From Apodospora peruviana (taxonomy: Eukaryota > Ascomycota > Sordariomycetes > Sordariales > Lasiosphaeriaceae): a stretch of DNA of 64,000 bases. Made by a program: the position numbers and the translations under genes. The DNA lies in contig JAUEDM010000002.1 of NCBI GenBank assembly GCA_033439685.1, forward strand, positions 1,426,001 through 1,490,000, written 5' to 3'. This document shows, piece by piece, positions 32,978-44,996 of the stretch (position 1 is the first letter of the stretch; each line of letters opens with the position of its first letter). A model generated the notes under the pieces. The model worked only from the letters and a program-made list of their open reading frames with translations. It searched no databases and had not been told where the DNA came from.

Positions 32978-35809
32978 TTATTTCGACCTGGGTATATACC
33001 CAAGCACCCACCGATAACCCGCCCTCCTCCTCCGAAATAGATACGGCCTCCTCTTCTTGCCCATCGGCAGCTTGTCCGTCTTGATCCGCCGCGCAAAGAT
33101 ATGCTGCCTTCCCTTGCCTTTTGCCCATCTCCTACCCCAGATCCTCACATGTTCGTGTACGTACTGCATGCCCATGAAAACCAATCTCTTGTACTGAGGC
33201 CCCCGGGGTTTATCGCCGAGCCAGCCGGCAGCACGACCGACAACACGCGCGCGGGGTCCATCATAACCAAGAGCTACAGATACCGGTTCTGGCTCGGAAA
33301 CATCGCTCCTCTTGGGGCCCGTGTACCACGCCTCCTCGCACGTGCGAAGGACTTCACTCAGCGTGAACTCGGCCCGCCCCGTACGGGTGACAATCCCGCG
33401 GCTTCGCATCTCGGAACCGTACAGCGCCAGGAGCCTACCTGACCAAAACAGCTCGGAGATCCGCAAAAGAAGTCCCCGTATCATGGCGCCGCGATTGACA
33501 TCCGCGCCTTTGTCGCGGAGCATCGCTAGGATCCGAAGCCCGCGCGCAAAGTGGAAATCCTTCGCTTCCATGAGGTCAAAAACGTGCGCCCTGCTCACTC
33601 TAATCAGCGGGTGGGATGCCCTCCGGAAGCACCACCTGATGAGACCGTTCTGCATTTTGCACGTGAAGACGAGCGACACGGGATGCTTGGGATTGCTGAT
33701 CAAAAGGTCGGCGGGGATCGCCCTGAAGTTGCTGGTGCTCCCAACTTCGCTACGCCACCCGTCATCCTTGACGATATATGGCAGGTCGGAAATATGGACA
33801 TAAAACATAGGCTGTCCGGATTGCTGGATATCGACGTAGCGCTGGACGTAACCCACCGCGAGACGCTCATAGTCTTTGAGAAAGCCATCACGTCCGAGTC
33901 TCTGCAGAACTTTGCTCACAGCTTTGGCTGCAAGTGGAAACTGCATTGGCAGAAGCCTCTTGCACAGCTCGCTGTAAAAATAAGTCGTCCGTTTGTCGGG
34001 AGGTCTCCCCCAGACATGAGGTGACACGTTGCATATAATATGCATTGATATCGAGTGGCTGGTAAGTTCAGATATCTGCGCAACTCTCGTGCCAAGAGAA
34101 TCAAGGATCCTGAGTACTGTCATTCTCCGGTCGTGCTCGACGGCCATCCGTAGCAGCTGCTCCGTGAGTGATGCGGCGAGGTTTCGCGAGAGAGCAAGTC
34201 TGACCGCCATGAGGACTTCAAACTGTCTCCAGTCCCCAGCTGCCACGGCGTAGTCCAAAATGTACCGTTGAGCTCGACTATCATCAAATATGTCCGGGTG
34301 CCAGTCAGACCGAAGCAGGCTGTCTAGCGAAGCATGGTCACCAACCGCGGCAAAATGCTGAAGAGCCTGCGCATAACTGGAATCGCTAATAGAGATCCCT
34401 AACGCTCTCAGTTGCTCGGTCCGGCGCTTCAGCTGGTCGCAATCCGGCTCCCGCAGTGCAATCGACTGCAGCGAAAGGTGGCCGATGGACTTGAAACCCA
34501 TGATGTGGACCATCTCAATAGTGGTGTCAATAGATAACCACGAGCTGGCGAACAACCTTGCGCCCAATTCATCATTGTAGGGTTTTTCTTTGATTCCGAA
34601 CGTCTCGCCAAGTTCTTTACCGACAAGATATGGTACATCGAAACGATCCACCAGTGCTGGTCGCGTCTTGCCTGTGGTACTAGTGTCCCGCAAAGCTGCA
34701 TTTTGCGTCTTGTCCGCCGTATCCAGACTCTCGTCGGGCATCGACTTGTCTAGAAGCGCCGCTTGGATTTCCCTTCGCGCCAGTCGCACCTCGGGATAGT
34801 ACCCAGCCTGAAACCGAATGAATTGTCTCGCGGCACTGGTGGTTGGGAAGTCCGCTCGCTTTACAAATAATCGCCGCCACTTGTGGGCAAGCAAACGGTG
34901 TCCCCTGGAGAAAAGATAAGGGATAATCTCATCGTAGAGCCCGCGATGTGGAGTCAAGATATAGAGTGTTCGCAGTATATATTGCGTGCAGTCGTCCGGA
35001 GCCGTGATGAATTGCTTCAGGAACCCGACAAATTCGGCCCCATCCGGTCCAAAATCTGGATAGAGGAGCACATGCCATCGTTGAGCGTGCATTGGCTGTT
35101 GATTCTTTATGAACGAAGACATGGTGATCGACCATATATTCGGCCAACGCACACCGAAGCTGTGATAAAGCCATTCAGCGTAGGTCCATACGTCGTGGAG
35201 CAATGTCTCATGCTCAACAGCCACACTGAGGATTTTGGTCCAGAATCGTTCCGCAACTTCTCCGTCCGTTTTGCGCAAGGTCTCCCGTCTCATGATTCCC
35301 TCCATAACTGCAGCAACGCCGGCGACGCCATCTTTGCGAGCACGAAAGTCAAGGATGCATAACCACAGGGAGATGTCGTTCTCGTTATTTGGAAAGTCGA
35401 CAAGCCGCGAATGCCCAGAGTTTGTACCGACATCTGCCTCGTAGCACAACTTCTCTTCATCCTCGCTCAACCAGTGCCATATGCCATAGCCCTGGCTCCC
35501 AATAACGGGCTTGTCGGACGACTGGGACAAGCCTCGCACCTCGGGGACATCTGCTGGAGCTTCAATGAGCCACTCTGCCTTGCTTAAAAAACTTTGACTC
35601 CTGTCTCGCTGTGGCAGCAACCGGCTTGTTGATGCTGTCGCCGCGTGAAAGTTTTGAGTAAAAGAGTAATGACAAGGTGGGTAAACTCTTGGGAATGGGA
35701 GTTGGCTGGGGCTATTTTGGAAGAGTCGCTGGATCCCAGAGGACGGAGTCGAGGGCGCGAAGCAGGAACATCGAGTTAGACGGCGGAATACAGGAGGGCC
35801 TGCTCGCAT
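32978..35809 (-). CDS. Predicted mitochondrial PPR-like helical-repeat protein
   Basis: Single exon, 943 residues. The basic N-terminus (MRAGPPVFRRLTRCS) with few acidic residues suggests a mitochondrial presequence. The body is almost wholly helical with weak repeating units (for example SSYAQALQHFAAVGDHASL and QRYILDYAVAAGDWRQFEVL), the look of fungal pentatricopeptide-repeat proteins acting in mitochondrial RNA metabolism. The C-terminal 50 residues are very basic (KGKGRQHIFARR, KKRRPYLFRRRRAGYR), consistent with RNA contact. I cannot assign a yeast orthologue. Family assignment is inference from overall pattern, not from a decisive motif. Confidence 0.7.
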   Translation of the reverse strand: MRAGPPVFRRLTRCSCFAPSTPSSGIQRLFQNSPSQLPFPRVYPPCHYSFTQNFHAATASTSRLLPQRDRSQSFLSKAEWLIEAPADVPEVRGLSQSSDKPVIGSQGYGIWHWLSEDEEKLCYEADVGTNSGHSRLVDFPNNENDISLWLCILDFRARKDGVAGVAAVMEGIMRRETLRKTDGEVAERFWTKILSVAVEHETLLHDVWTYAEWLYHSFGVRWPNIWSITMSSFIKNQQPMHAQRWHVLLYPDFGPDGAEFVGFLKQFITAPDDCTQYILRTLYILTPHRGLYDEIIPYLFSRGHRLLAHKWRRLFVKRADFPTTSAARQFIRFQAGYYPEVRLARREIQAALLDKSMPDESLDTADKTQNAALRDTSTTGKTRPALVDRFDVPYLVGKELGETFGIKEKPYNDELGARLFASSWLSIDTTIEMVHIMGFKSIGHLSLQSIALREPDCDQLKRRTEQLRALGISISDSSYAQALQHFAAVGDHASLDSLLRSDWHPDIFDDSRAQRYILDYAVAAGDWRQFEVLMAVRLALSRNLAASLTEQLLRMAVEHDRRMTVLRILDSLGTRVAQISELTSHSISMHIICNVSPHVWGRPPDKRTTYFYSELCKRLLPMQFPLAAKAVSKVLQRLGRDGFLKDYERLAVGYVQRYVDIQQSGQPMFYVHISDLPYIVKDDGWRSEVGSTSNFRAIPADLLISNPKHPVSLVFTCKMQNGLIRWCFRRASHPLIRVSRAHVFDLMEAKDFHFARGLRILAMLRDKGADVNRGAMIRGLLLRISELFWSGRLLALYGSEMRSRGIVTRTGRAEFTLSEVLRTCEEAWYTGPKRSDVSEPEPVSVALGYDGPRARVVGRAAGWLGDKPRGPQYKRLVFMGMQYVHEHVRIWGRRWAKGKGRQHIFARRIKTDKLPMGKKRRPYLFRRRRAGYRWVLGYIPRSK

Positions 35810-36250
35810 AATGGTCGTGCTGGATTTTCAAGCCACGGTATCGGGACAAGATACCGCGAATTGGGCATTGCGGTGGACCGGCGCAATCCTATAAGTGGTC
35901 TGAAAGCTTCATATCGGCGTGCTGGCTCGTGAGGTTGTACGGGTTAGTCGGCCAGTAGTTGTTGATCAGGATTTTTCCCAACGAAATGCTGGGATCATTT
36001 GATGGTCTAACAAATTATTTGGACGGCGAACTTCCGGAGAGCTCCAATCCTTGTCGCCGCCAAAACCTTGCTGCTTAGTCATACGCGCATTGACCAATCC
36101 GCCCTCCCGACCCGGTCCGTCAGACCCATTCGCAGCCGAAGCTCACGACATGTCCAAACCAAGAAATCGAGTCAACTTCCAACGGCCGACGAGCTCACCA
36201 CACCTCAAGAACAACAACCCACTCCGCTCTAACCATACACGAAAAACGAA
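35810..36250. promoter_or_regulatory. Divergent upstream region of PPR-like gene and COX7
   Basis: 441 bp between two divergent genes for mitochondrial proteins. No specific site recognised. Confidence 0.5.
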
Positions 36251-36783
36251 ATGGCGTAAGTCTATCGTCCACCCAAATCCAATTCCCCGCGGGATGCCCA
36301 ATCGAATGGGGGCTGTCAATTGCCTTTCGCGAAAGAAAGCTCGAGCAAATCCGATCATGTGATGCTAACAAGCTATCTTCCACCCTCTCCAGCGGCCTCG
36401 TCAACAGAGCCAACAAGGTGCCCGAGCTCCAGCGGGTCTACCAGCAGGCGTACCGATCGCACACCCGTATCTGGAAGATTGTGAGCAGCAGCAGCAACAA
36501 CCTAGGCAACAGGGAGGAGGGAACCGTCATCAAGAGGCTAACGAAATGACGCAACAACACAGAACCCCAGAAGCAACGTCATGCTCGCCCCCTTCTACGT
36601 GCTCATTTGGGGAACTTTTGCAGGTACGCGCGATCTTGCGATGGCTCTTCTTTCAGTGGTCTTGAGTGGGAGCAGGGGGAGGAGGAGCTCTGATGTACTG
36701 ACACTCTGAACCCGCATCTAGCCAACATGTACATGGCCAGCCGCAAGGTCCTCGGTTACAACACCTGGTTCAGCAAGGACTAA
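36251..36783 (+). CDS. COX7: Cytochrome c oxidase subunit 7 (COX7)
   Basis: Four exons (36251-36255, 36393-36480, 36563-36623, 36722-36783), only 71 residues, too short for ordinary ORF detection. The joined protein is MAGLVNRANKVPELQR..., then NPRSNVMLAPFYVLIWGTFA and SRKVLGYNTWFSKD. ANKVPELQRVYQ, the SPRS/NPRS-type turn and one membrane helix ending at a small polar tail match fungal COX7 (subunit VIIa), a nuclear-encoded subunit of respiratory complex IV in the inner membrane. The first coding exon is 5 nt (ATGGC) before a GTAAGT donor. All junction phases agree, which supports the model. Confidence 0.88.
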
Positions 36784-37296
36784 ATAAGCAACAGTCAGTC
36801 GACAGTAGTGCTGGGTGTGGTTAGAGACATGGTGCTGGATTGTATGTGTATAGCATCGAGGAAAGGCATAGGCGCGGCCGGTCGAGTGCATGAGTTCTGC
36901 AAATACAGAATGAGGTGGTGACTTTACATCAGACTTGGAAGGTTTCGTTTCCTTTGTGTTCATGACGGGCCAGTTTTGTCTATGCATAGAACACCGTGCT
37001 CCCTTGATTGCTCTCGGCGCGCCGTGATTACTAAAACAGACTCCTGAATAACCGACACCTGAAAATACGTAGCAAGATCAAACAAGCCCTTATAACTATA
37101 ATTACAACATGCAGCTCTATAGAGTGGTCGGGTCTCCGTGACTCTGCAGACACTGTGCGTCTAAAGCGGAAAATGGTCGCCACCTTTTTCTTCATTATTT
37201 CGTACGTGTTGTCTCGGCAAGACAAGGACGGATATCGAGATCGCCCATCCCGATGTCGTGGTTACGTGTTGTCCCAGCCAGCCGGTCGATATGCTC
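36784..37296. other. Convergent intergenic region
   Basis: Between COX7 and clathrin light chain 3' ends; no gene or clear repeat seen. Confidence 0.6.
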
Positions 37297-38167
37297 CTAA
37301 TATCCCTCGGCACCAGGGGCCTTCTCGTCCTTCCGTAGGCTCATCAGCAGCTCGCGGAACCTCTCCTTGCCCGAGCCGGCCGCGCCGCCCTTTGCACCTT
37401 TTCCACTGACATCGACGATCTTGGAGATGCGCTCCCAACTCGTGCCGCCCGACGTGGTGTCTTCGCGGTTGGCCAGGAACTGCTCGGCCTCCTTGCGGGT
37501 CTGCGCGATCCCCTTCTCCTTCTTATTGTTGTAGTTCTCGTAGAAGTCGTCGATGTTCTGCTGCGCCTCCTCAACGGTCTCGGCCCGCTGCTGAGCGAAC
37601 TGCTCGGCTCGCTTGGCGTTTTGGGCGTCGCGCTTCTCGCGCCAGTTCTTGATCACCTCGGGTTCGTCCTCCTCGTCGGCTGACGCCGCTGCGTAGCCCG
37701 AGTTGTAGCTGACTGATGGGCCACCACCGCCGGTGATCTTGCCGCCGGGTGCAACGCCCTGTATCGAAACGGTCGAGTTAATTATAAGACTCCTCGAAAA
37801 GATGTGTGTCACCAGATCGGTCGCTGGTCCCATACCTCATTTGTGGTGGTTATGTCGGGGAACTGACTCTCGAATGCAGAATCACCACCCGTGGCAGAAA
37901 TGCCACCCCCTAGAAGGTCGTCGTCGTCGTCATCGAAAGCGGCATCCTCGACCGAGGCGAACTGGCGGGCATCGTCGCCGAGAAGTGCCTGCTCCCGCTG
38001 GAGAAAGCTAGCGGCCGAGGGGTCCTCTGATGCGTCTTTGACATCTGCCTGGGCTGTTGCACATTGTGTCAGTCAGTATATGGGAGAAGATGAGAACTAT
38101 GGCATGGCACGCCCATCAACTTACCCCCAGACTCGAAGTCCTCCAGCGCTGGGAATCTATCAGCCAT
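37297..38167 (-). CDS. CLC1: Clathrin light chain
   Basis: Three exons (38125-38167, 37836-38053, 37297-37758), 240 residues. It begins MADRFPALEDFES, has an acidic stretch (FDDDDDDLLGGG) and the EFESQFPD-like conserved box (SAFESQFPDI). This is followed by the heavy-chain-binding coiled coil starting IKNWREKRDAQNAKRAEQF, and a C-terminal region with SGGTSWERISKIVDVSG. It trims the clathrin triskelion and regulates coat assembly in endocytosis and Golgi transport. Length and domain order match fungal light chains. Confidence 0.95.
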
Positions 38168-39122
38168 GGCTATGATCTTTCTGTGTGAATATGAAGCACA
38201 CGCTCTCTGTGAGAAATCCTAATGCAGTGGAGGTCAATTTGGGAGGTTGCCAATTCGTTCAAGTTCAGGTGCTTCCAAAACAGAAGATAATATTTGAAGG
38301 TTCCGCGGATGTTTAACGTCTTTGATGAATCGCGCCAGGTTGCGACCGCTCCAGCTGGCCGGAGCAGCAGGAGCCAAGACCAAGGTCACCATCAGCCCAG
38401 TCGATTGGCCGCCGTATTGCTACGGGTTAGCTGCATACCCCGCAAGGTAAGGGGTGTGATGAGCACAAGCCATGCATCTAGCCGCACACTTCACCAGATT
38501 ACGCGCATCGCATGCAGCCAGCAAGCTCCAGCCTTCCTCACATTTATTCGGATAGCTGGCGCCTCTGCTTCTCAACTTTCACCATCCAAACTTCCACTTT
38601 CTGAACATCAAAGGAAGACCCAGCAGCCCGCCTCGTCGCTTCTGTTGCAGGTTTTTGGCGGGGAAAAGGTGCAACTAGTCTCTCCCAAATTTGGAAGATT
38701 CGAATTGTTTGACTCAATTGCATGCAGGATCTGGATTGCGAAGTTGATAGACTGAAGACCCCGGGCCGCAAAGGTTGAAGCTCACTCAATCCGTCTTCAT
38801 TTTCGGCCCTTGTCTGTCTGTATCATCCACACAGACAACAGCAGCACCACCACCACCACAGCCCATTGGCATCCAACCTCGTAGATGAGCCTTGAGTCAA
38901 ACCTTTATTGTTGAGGAACCGTCGCCAAACAACATCTGAACGACTGAAAAAGCTCGCTATATTCGCGTCATCCATCCCAGAGCTCGTACCGTTGCGGCAA
39001 CCCCCGCCAAATACCCACCCCGGCTGGCTCTGTCAACAACCTCCGCTATCGTTTCTTTTTTTTTGTTTGCTTTTGCGTTCTTATATGAGCTCTTTCCTCC
39101 CCTCCTCCACCAGTCCTCGCAA
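38168..39122. promoter_or_regulatory. Divergent upstream region of CLC1 and RTT103
   Basis: 955 bp between divergent starts; the RTT103 side includes a C/T-rich leader with CAC/CAG triplets (38835-38860). No other gene supported. Confidence 0.5.
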
Positions 39123-40689
39123 ATGGCGTATACCGACGATGCCGTGCTCTCCAAGCTATCAGCGCTGAACGAGAGCCATGATAGCATCGCCACCACAGCC
39201 CAATGGATCATGTTCCATCGGTAAGTACCAATCACCTTGGTAGCATGTTCTGTTGATTGACAATTCTAACGTGCCTCAGACGACATGCCCCTACCACCGT
39301 CCAGCTATGGCTGCAGAAGATCAGGGACCTTCCCAGCCCGAAGAGGCTGAACATGATCTATCTTGCAAATGGTGAGTGTCCAATCACGGTACAAGCACAT
39401 GTCTGTTTGTGAAGTGAAGCTTTCATAAAGTTCTTTTTCACCCAACATGATTTGATATCGGCCAGTACTAACATACATGTCCTATCCAGAGGTGACCCAG
39501 CAGTCTAAGGCACGTCACAAGGACGATTTCCTACATGCATTTTCTCCTTTCATCGCCGATGCGACTGCTTTGGCATACAAAGGCGCCAATGCAGACATTC
39601 AGTCCAAGCTTCGAAGAGTTGTGGATGTGTGGAGGGATAGGGCCATCTTCGAACGAGACATCCAGGACGCCATGGAAGCCCGGCTAGACGGTAAGTAGTC
39701 CGCGTCTCATGGGAACCTTTCCGCAGCAAGCTAACATGGAAGGTGTAGAACTCGATAAGGCAAAGCACACGAATAAGGTCGGTGGCTTCGGCGGATCTGT
39801 GTTTAGCGCAGCTACTGTATCCTCGGCTGCCGTCCCCTCGGAAATCGCCGCTCTGGTCGCGCCCCAGCAGAGCGTCTCCAAGGCAGCAAACCCCGCGAAG
39901 AACGCCTTCAACACCGCCAACGCCGAGTACGAGAAGCTGACCGACCCTTCAAACCCTCTCCCCGCGGCCCCGGTCCACGCTGCTCGTCTCAGCGGCCTTC
40001 TCAAGTCCCTGGCTAGCGCTGAGGGCCTTGTGACGGAGTCTATGAAGCACCGCAAGGAACTGATCGGCGAACTGGAGAAGATTTTGACGACGCATCGGGA
40101 GGCATATGCCTTAGAAGAGCGTCAGTTACACGAGGTGCGCGCTCGTTTGGCCACAACCGAGGCGAAAAAGCAGGAGATTGAGTTGGCCATCATGGGCGGC
40201 AACCTGCCCCTGAACATCAAGGAGCAATCACCCAGCGGCGGCCATCCGAGACCGTCTGGAAGCCCCGTCCCTGTTGACGAGCCCGACCGTCCCCAGGTGG
40301 AGGCCCTGACACCCCCGCATGTCCAAGACGCCGACAACGACGACGATCTGTACGACAACTCGTCTGCTCCAGTCAGTGCGGCACCACCACAAAATGGCGA
40401 ATCATCAGCAGCAGCTTCTGCGATGTTGTCGAGCTCAACATCACCTCCGCCACCACAGGGCACTGCTGTAGCAGCCTTCCCATCTGCTCCGGGCATCGAA
40501 ATGCTTTCGGCTCTCGCGTCCCAGTATCACGCTGTTCCGGTCAACGGGTCTTCGTCTAATAAGAAACGCAAGATTGAGGCCAGCAGCGGCGACGATTTCC
40601 CGGATTTGGGCGGTGACGACGGAATCGATGCCGATGTGGCGGAGATGTTGCGGAAAGATAGCCATCAGCCGCAGCAGCAGCCTTCTTGA
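39123..40689 (+). CDS. RTT103: CID-domain transcription termination factor RTT103 (RPRD family)
   Basis: Four exons (39123-39220, 39280-39371, 39490-39690, 39749-40689), 443 residues. The N-terminal 135 residues form an RNA polymerase II C-terminal-domain-interacting (CID) fold: MAYTDDAVLSKLSALNESHD, AQWIMFHRRHAPTTVQLW, LNMIYLANEVTQQSK and a final VDVWRDRAIF. A coiled-coil region (ELIGELEKILTTHREAYALEE) follows, then a Pro/Ser/Ala-rich tail ending in an acidic stretch with an NKKRKIE nuclear signal. Yeast Rtt103 binds Ser2-phosphorylated CTD and brings the Rat1 exonuclease for termination. All exon phases agree. Confidence 0.92.
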
Positions 40690-41453
40690 TCACCGGGTTT
40701 CTGACTACGTATCAAGCACCTCCTCGGTCATTCTGAAGATGTATCTTTTGTGTTTGTTTTTTACTTTGACAGATTAATACAGCTACTTTTTTAGGTTGTC
40801 CACTGGGTGATTGGAAGGGATCTGGGGTCCTTGAGGTGGTTCCGCTGCTTGTGTTTGTGGTATCTCTTTTGCTAGGAGACATAAACATTCCGTTTCATTG
40901 GGTGGGTGTGTTTAGTGTCGTGCCTTCCTCTTGTCTTGTGGTTTAAGGTATTCACAAGCGGATTTTCCTTGATTCTTTTCAAATAATTTGCTACCAGTAG
41001 TGTTAGAGAAATAAGTGTATTATTCTGTATACAGTGAGAGAGAGAACATGGCCGTTTTTAATGAGAACCCACCCACCTATTTACCTTTTCTAATTCGACC
41101 AGACGATCGTCCCGCGGACAAGTGTGGGTAGTGAGTGATGCCCAACTCGAACTCACATCGGTAAAGTACCTACCTACCCCCATTCCCTCCACCTAGTTAG
41201 TCCCCCTAATGAGGCTATTCCCGGTCTCACAACCCCGGGCACACACTTACGTATCGTCAAGACATTTGTATTACTTTCAGGAGTTAGTTCATCTACCTGA
41301 ATTATATTTTTACCATAAGTCGATCCAAAACACCATATTATTTCTGAAAACCCAACATAATGCAGGCATGCTATGTCGTCATCTATCAAATATATACACA
41401 CATCTCAACCAACCCTTTTCTTTGAATAAGACACCTTCTATACGCCATTCAAC
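40690..41453. other. Convergent intergenic region
   Basis: Between RTT103 and HOM3 3' ends; T-rich, one ACCTACCTACCC phrase near 41168. No gene seen. Confidence 0.6.
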
Positions 41454-43282
41454 TTACTCTAAAAAGGTAAACAGATTTGTATGTAAAATGTTCATCGCCC
41501 GCTCGGCCTCCCTAACGTCAATCACACATGAAATGTTAATCTCACTGGCGCCTGTGTAAATGTATCAGCATGTCTTCTTCTAGGGTTATGAAAGGTGTAT
41601 AGGGAAGGGAAAAACATACCCTGAGAAATCATCTCAATATTAATTCTGTGATTACCCAGCGTCGAGAACATCCTCCCCGCAATACCAATCATATTCTTCA
41701 TCTCGGCACCAACGAGACTCAAAATCGCCATGTCATGCAGCACGCTCACGTCACCGCAGTCGCGCAGATCCTTGATCGCATCATCAAAGTTGTATACCTC
41801 GGAGCTGCCCGTGTGCACAGCAATCGACACATGCACCTCGCTCGTCGAGATCAAGTCAACCGAGATCCTATGCTGGTTGAGAATCGAAAACACGCGCGCC
41901 AGAAACGTGTGGGCGATCGACCGCTTGTTGGAGTGGATATTGATGATGGAGATCTTGTCCTTGATGGTCACGGCGGTGGGGCGCTTCGGCTTCTTGCGAC
42001 GTGATGTTGGGTCTGACGGCTGCCTCGACCGCTGGATCTGCTGGTCCGCCGCCAGCAGGGGGTCCGGCTTCACGATGGTGCCCTCACCCCTAGGATTCTT
42101 GACGTTCTTGATCCGGATCGGGATCGGCGGCCGCGCCTTGATCACCTGGTCCATGGTCAGGTGGTGGATGACTTCCGACCCATAGAAAGTAAGCTCGGCA
42201 GCTTCCGAGGGCGTGATGGACGGGATGAGTCTCGCCGTGGGCACCTTGGTCGGGTCGGCCGTGAAGATGCCGTCCACCTCCTTCCAGATCTGGAGCTCGT
42301 CGGCCTTGAGGCCCACGGCGGCCAATGATGCGCAAAGATCCGTATACCCGCGCCCGATGTCTCCGTCCAGGAGGCTGCCCGGTACGTTTCCGAAGAAGCC
42401 GGTCAGGACCGGTACCCGGTCTTCGCAAGTGAGGATCTTCTTGGCAATCACGGAAGCAGCTTCCTTGTAAAAGGTAGCATCGAGGCGGCCCGGGGTGTCG
42501 GTGTGAAGCACATCGGCGAGATCCACGTATTCGGCATCGATCCCCCTGTCTTTAAGCAGGTAGGCCATAAACCTGCAGCTCAGTTTCTCGCCGAAGCTGA
42601 CGACGCGATCCTTGGCCCTGGAGTTGATCTCGAGGTTGAAGCGCTTGGCGGCCTCGAGGTACTCCATCAGCAGTTGGCACTCCTTCTCGGTCTCCCCTTT
42701 GAGAAGGCCGGCCAATTCGGGGTCGCGAATAAACGAGTCTGCGGCGGCAACATGGTCGCTGCAGATTTCCTGTACGATGCGCTTGGCGTCCTTGAGGAGA
42801 TCGTCCTGGGCCACGGCATCGCTCGATACAGTCACTATAGCCCGTAGCTTCTTGAACACCTCCAATAGCCTTGAAACCCACCGGCAGTGTTAGCACCATC
42901 CCATCCCATGATACCCCAAATATTGACTAATCGTCGACCACCCCGAATGCCTTGGTTGATGTGGGGGGAATGGGGGGATTGTGTTGTCCAACACAACATG
43001 TGAAAAAGGATAACTTGACTTACCGACTTGTCGTTCCCGATGCCTTCTTGCCCGTACTCCGGGCTGAGCACACCACTACCAGCCGATGTGTCTCGACATA
43101 TGTTCTTGAATTGCTTCAAGTCAGTATATACTGGCACACGAGGATTCATACCGTGAACACCCATACCTGATGATATCCTCTGCGATCCGATCAGGGAACT
43201 TGCCCACGCTTGTTCCTCCGAACTTTTGGACAATCCAGCCGTTTGTGCTCTCGTTCTTGACCAATGTTGTTGAAGCCGCCAT
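41454..43282 (-). CDS. HOM3: Aspartokinase
   Basis: Four exons (43167-43282, 43024-43104, 41620-42869, 41454-41551), 514 residues. The kinase domain begins WIVQKFGGTSVGKFP (KFGGTS at 20-25), with VVVCSARSTGKKASGTTSR, SFGEKLSCRFMAYL, GFFGNVPGSLLDGDIGRGYTD and EVDGIFTADP. Two ACT domains follow (INIHSNKRSIAHTFLARVFS and LSLVGAEMKNMIGIAGRMFS), ending NILHTNLFTFLE. It makes aspartyl-4-phosphate, the first step toward threonine, methionine and homoserine, and is expected to be feedback-inhibited by threonine through the ACT domains. The acceptor before exon 2 (TTCAAG/AACATATG) is the least certain border; it was chosen by frame and branch-point spacing. Confidence 0.95.
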
Positions 43283-44996
43283 TATGGAAACGAAGGGGAT
43301 GACTCAGACTCAATGGTTATGAGTGAGTGAGTGAGTCCGTCCGGCAGTTGGTCTTTTCGGTTCAACCCCTTAGAGTCTGTTGATGGCTCGGGTGTACTCT
43401 AGTGAACAGAGAGGTACAAACCCTCAATCAACTTAATCTTCTGAACGAGAGAAACGGATATAGAAGGACGTTGAAAACGAGTTCTGACAACGGTGTTCAA
43501 GTCGAGATCGGCCCCGTTATAAGGTATGCTTACCTTACGGTCCTTGCCGACCTAAGGAGGAAGGTATTGCGGGGCAGGGCAAGTGGCTTTGAAGACTGGA
43601 AAGATGAAAATAGATCAGGAAACACAACGGATTGCCTCTTTAGACTGGACCGGGTAGGCGCTAGTGTGGTATCTCTTTGGTCCAAGTGAACGGGGTCTAT
43701 TTCTCGGAAAATAGAGCGAAAATCGAAAAAAGAGAGAGGGTTGAGGAAGGAGAAAGGGAGGATGAGTCGGAGCCTGTGACAAAGGCTTGAGGTAGGTCAG
43801 GTACTATTCCGGCCAGCAGCAACACAGCAGCACTCTGCAGTAGCAGCAAGCAGCACAACTAAAACCTGCGCTTCGATCCCCAAACCCGCAAAAGACTGCA
43901 ATTCGAGCTACCGGGAAGTACCCACCGCCCGATGGATATGTGTTGCAGCCGACGACGGCGCGGGGTGGACGGGACCCCTGGCGTGAGCGAGTCACATTTC
44001 CGGGACGGGACCTGGAACTGCTGTGAAGCACCGAAGCTTTTTCATCTCGGCCCCTACTTCGGAGGTGCAAGGATTTGCCTTTTTTCCTTCCTTCCCTTCC
44101 TTTCCTCTTCAAGACTGGCTGGTATATGTATGCGTTCGCTTCTACGGAATACCCGACCCATTCAACCATAGAGATGATCTTGTCCGAGCAAAAGAGTCGT
44201 CTGGACGCGCTACTCTGCAGATGTCTGCAGGTAAACAATTTGAGCTGATTTGAAGTGCATGGTCTGGACAAAACTTCAGTCTCAAATTCAAGTTCTATCA
44301 GACCGTTCAGACGAGCGGTTGTGGTTGGTTGGTGGGGTACGGGGCGCAACTCGGTTCAGATTTTCGTCGCCCGACGGCCTGGCAGAGGTTAACGCCGCCA
44401 CCACGCTGACGACATCAGAAACGGGCTAATCAGAGCCGCGACCGACGCCTCCTTTTTCCTCTTTCGAGCGACATGAGTGTGGCATCATCTCAAATATTGG
44501 AAGATCAGGAAGTTGTTTGTTACTCTCTTTCTATTATTCAAGTCGTTGTGGCGGCGTTCTTTCATAACTTCTGATATCATATTCTATTGCCAGTTTTCAA
44601 GAGGTTTGCATCTCTTACTTACCTCGAGGTGTACCTAGATACGGGGTAGAAATACATACAGCCATACAAGTGGATGGAGACCAATCCGTAGTCGCTTATG
44701 ATATATTTTATTCATACATGGCATTGTTTCCCTTTTACATCCAATTCTGTGCCTCCAATATCAATGCATCCATGGGAAAATAGCTCAGGGACTAAATCAG
44801 AAATCACAGGCCTTTAATAACTAGCGTAAAAGCCTGCTTGCCTGCCAGTCGACCGATAAAAACACATAGGAGAGAGGAGAGAGCTGACAACGCAACGCCG
44901 ATAAATCCACCCCTCCTTCCGTCCAACTATATTCTGTTTGTGGATGATACAAAGACAAGACTCTCCTTCCCCAGTCCTTCGCAATTATTCCTGTCA
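43283..44996. other. Intergenic region, HOM3 upstream side
   Basis: 1.7 kb between the HOM3 start and the MDL1 stop. It contains a GAGT repeat (43321-43336) and C/T-rich tracts near 44080-44105. No supported gene. Confidence 0.55.
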
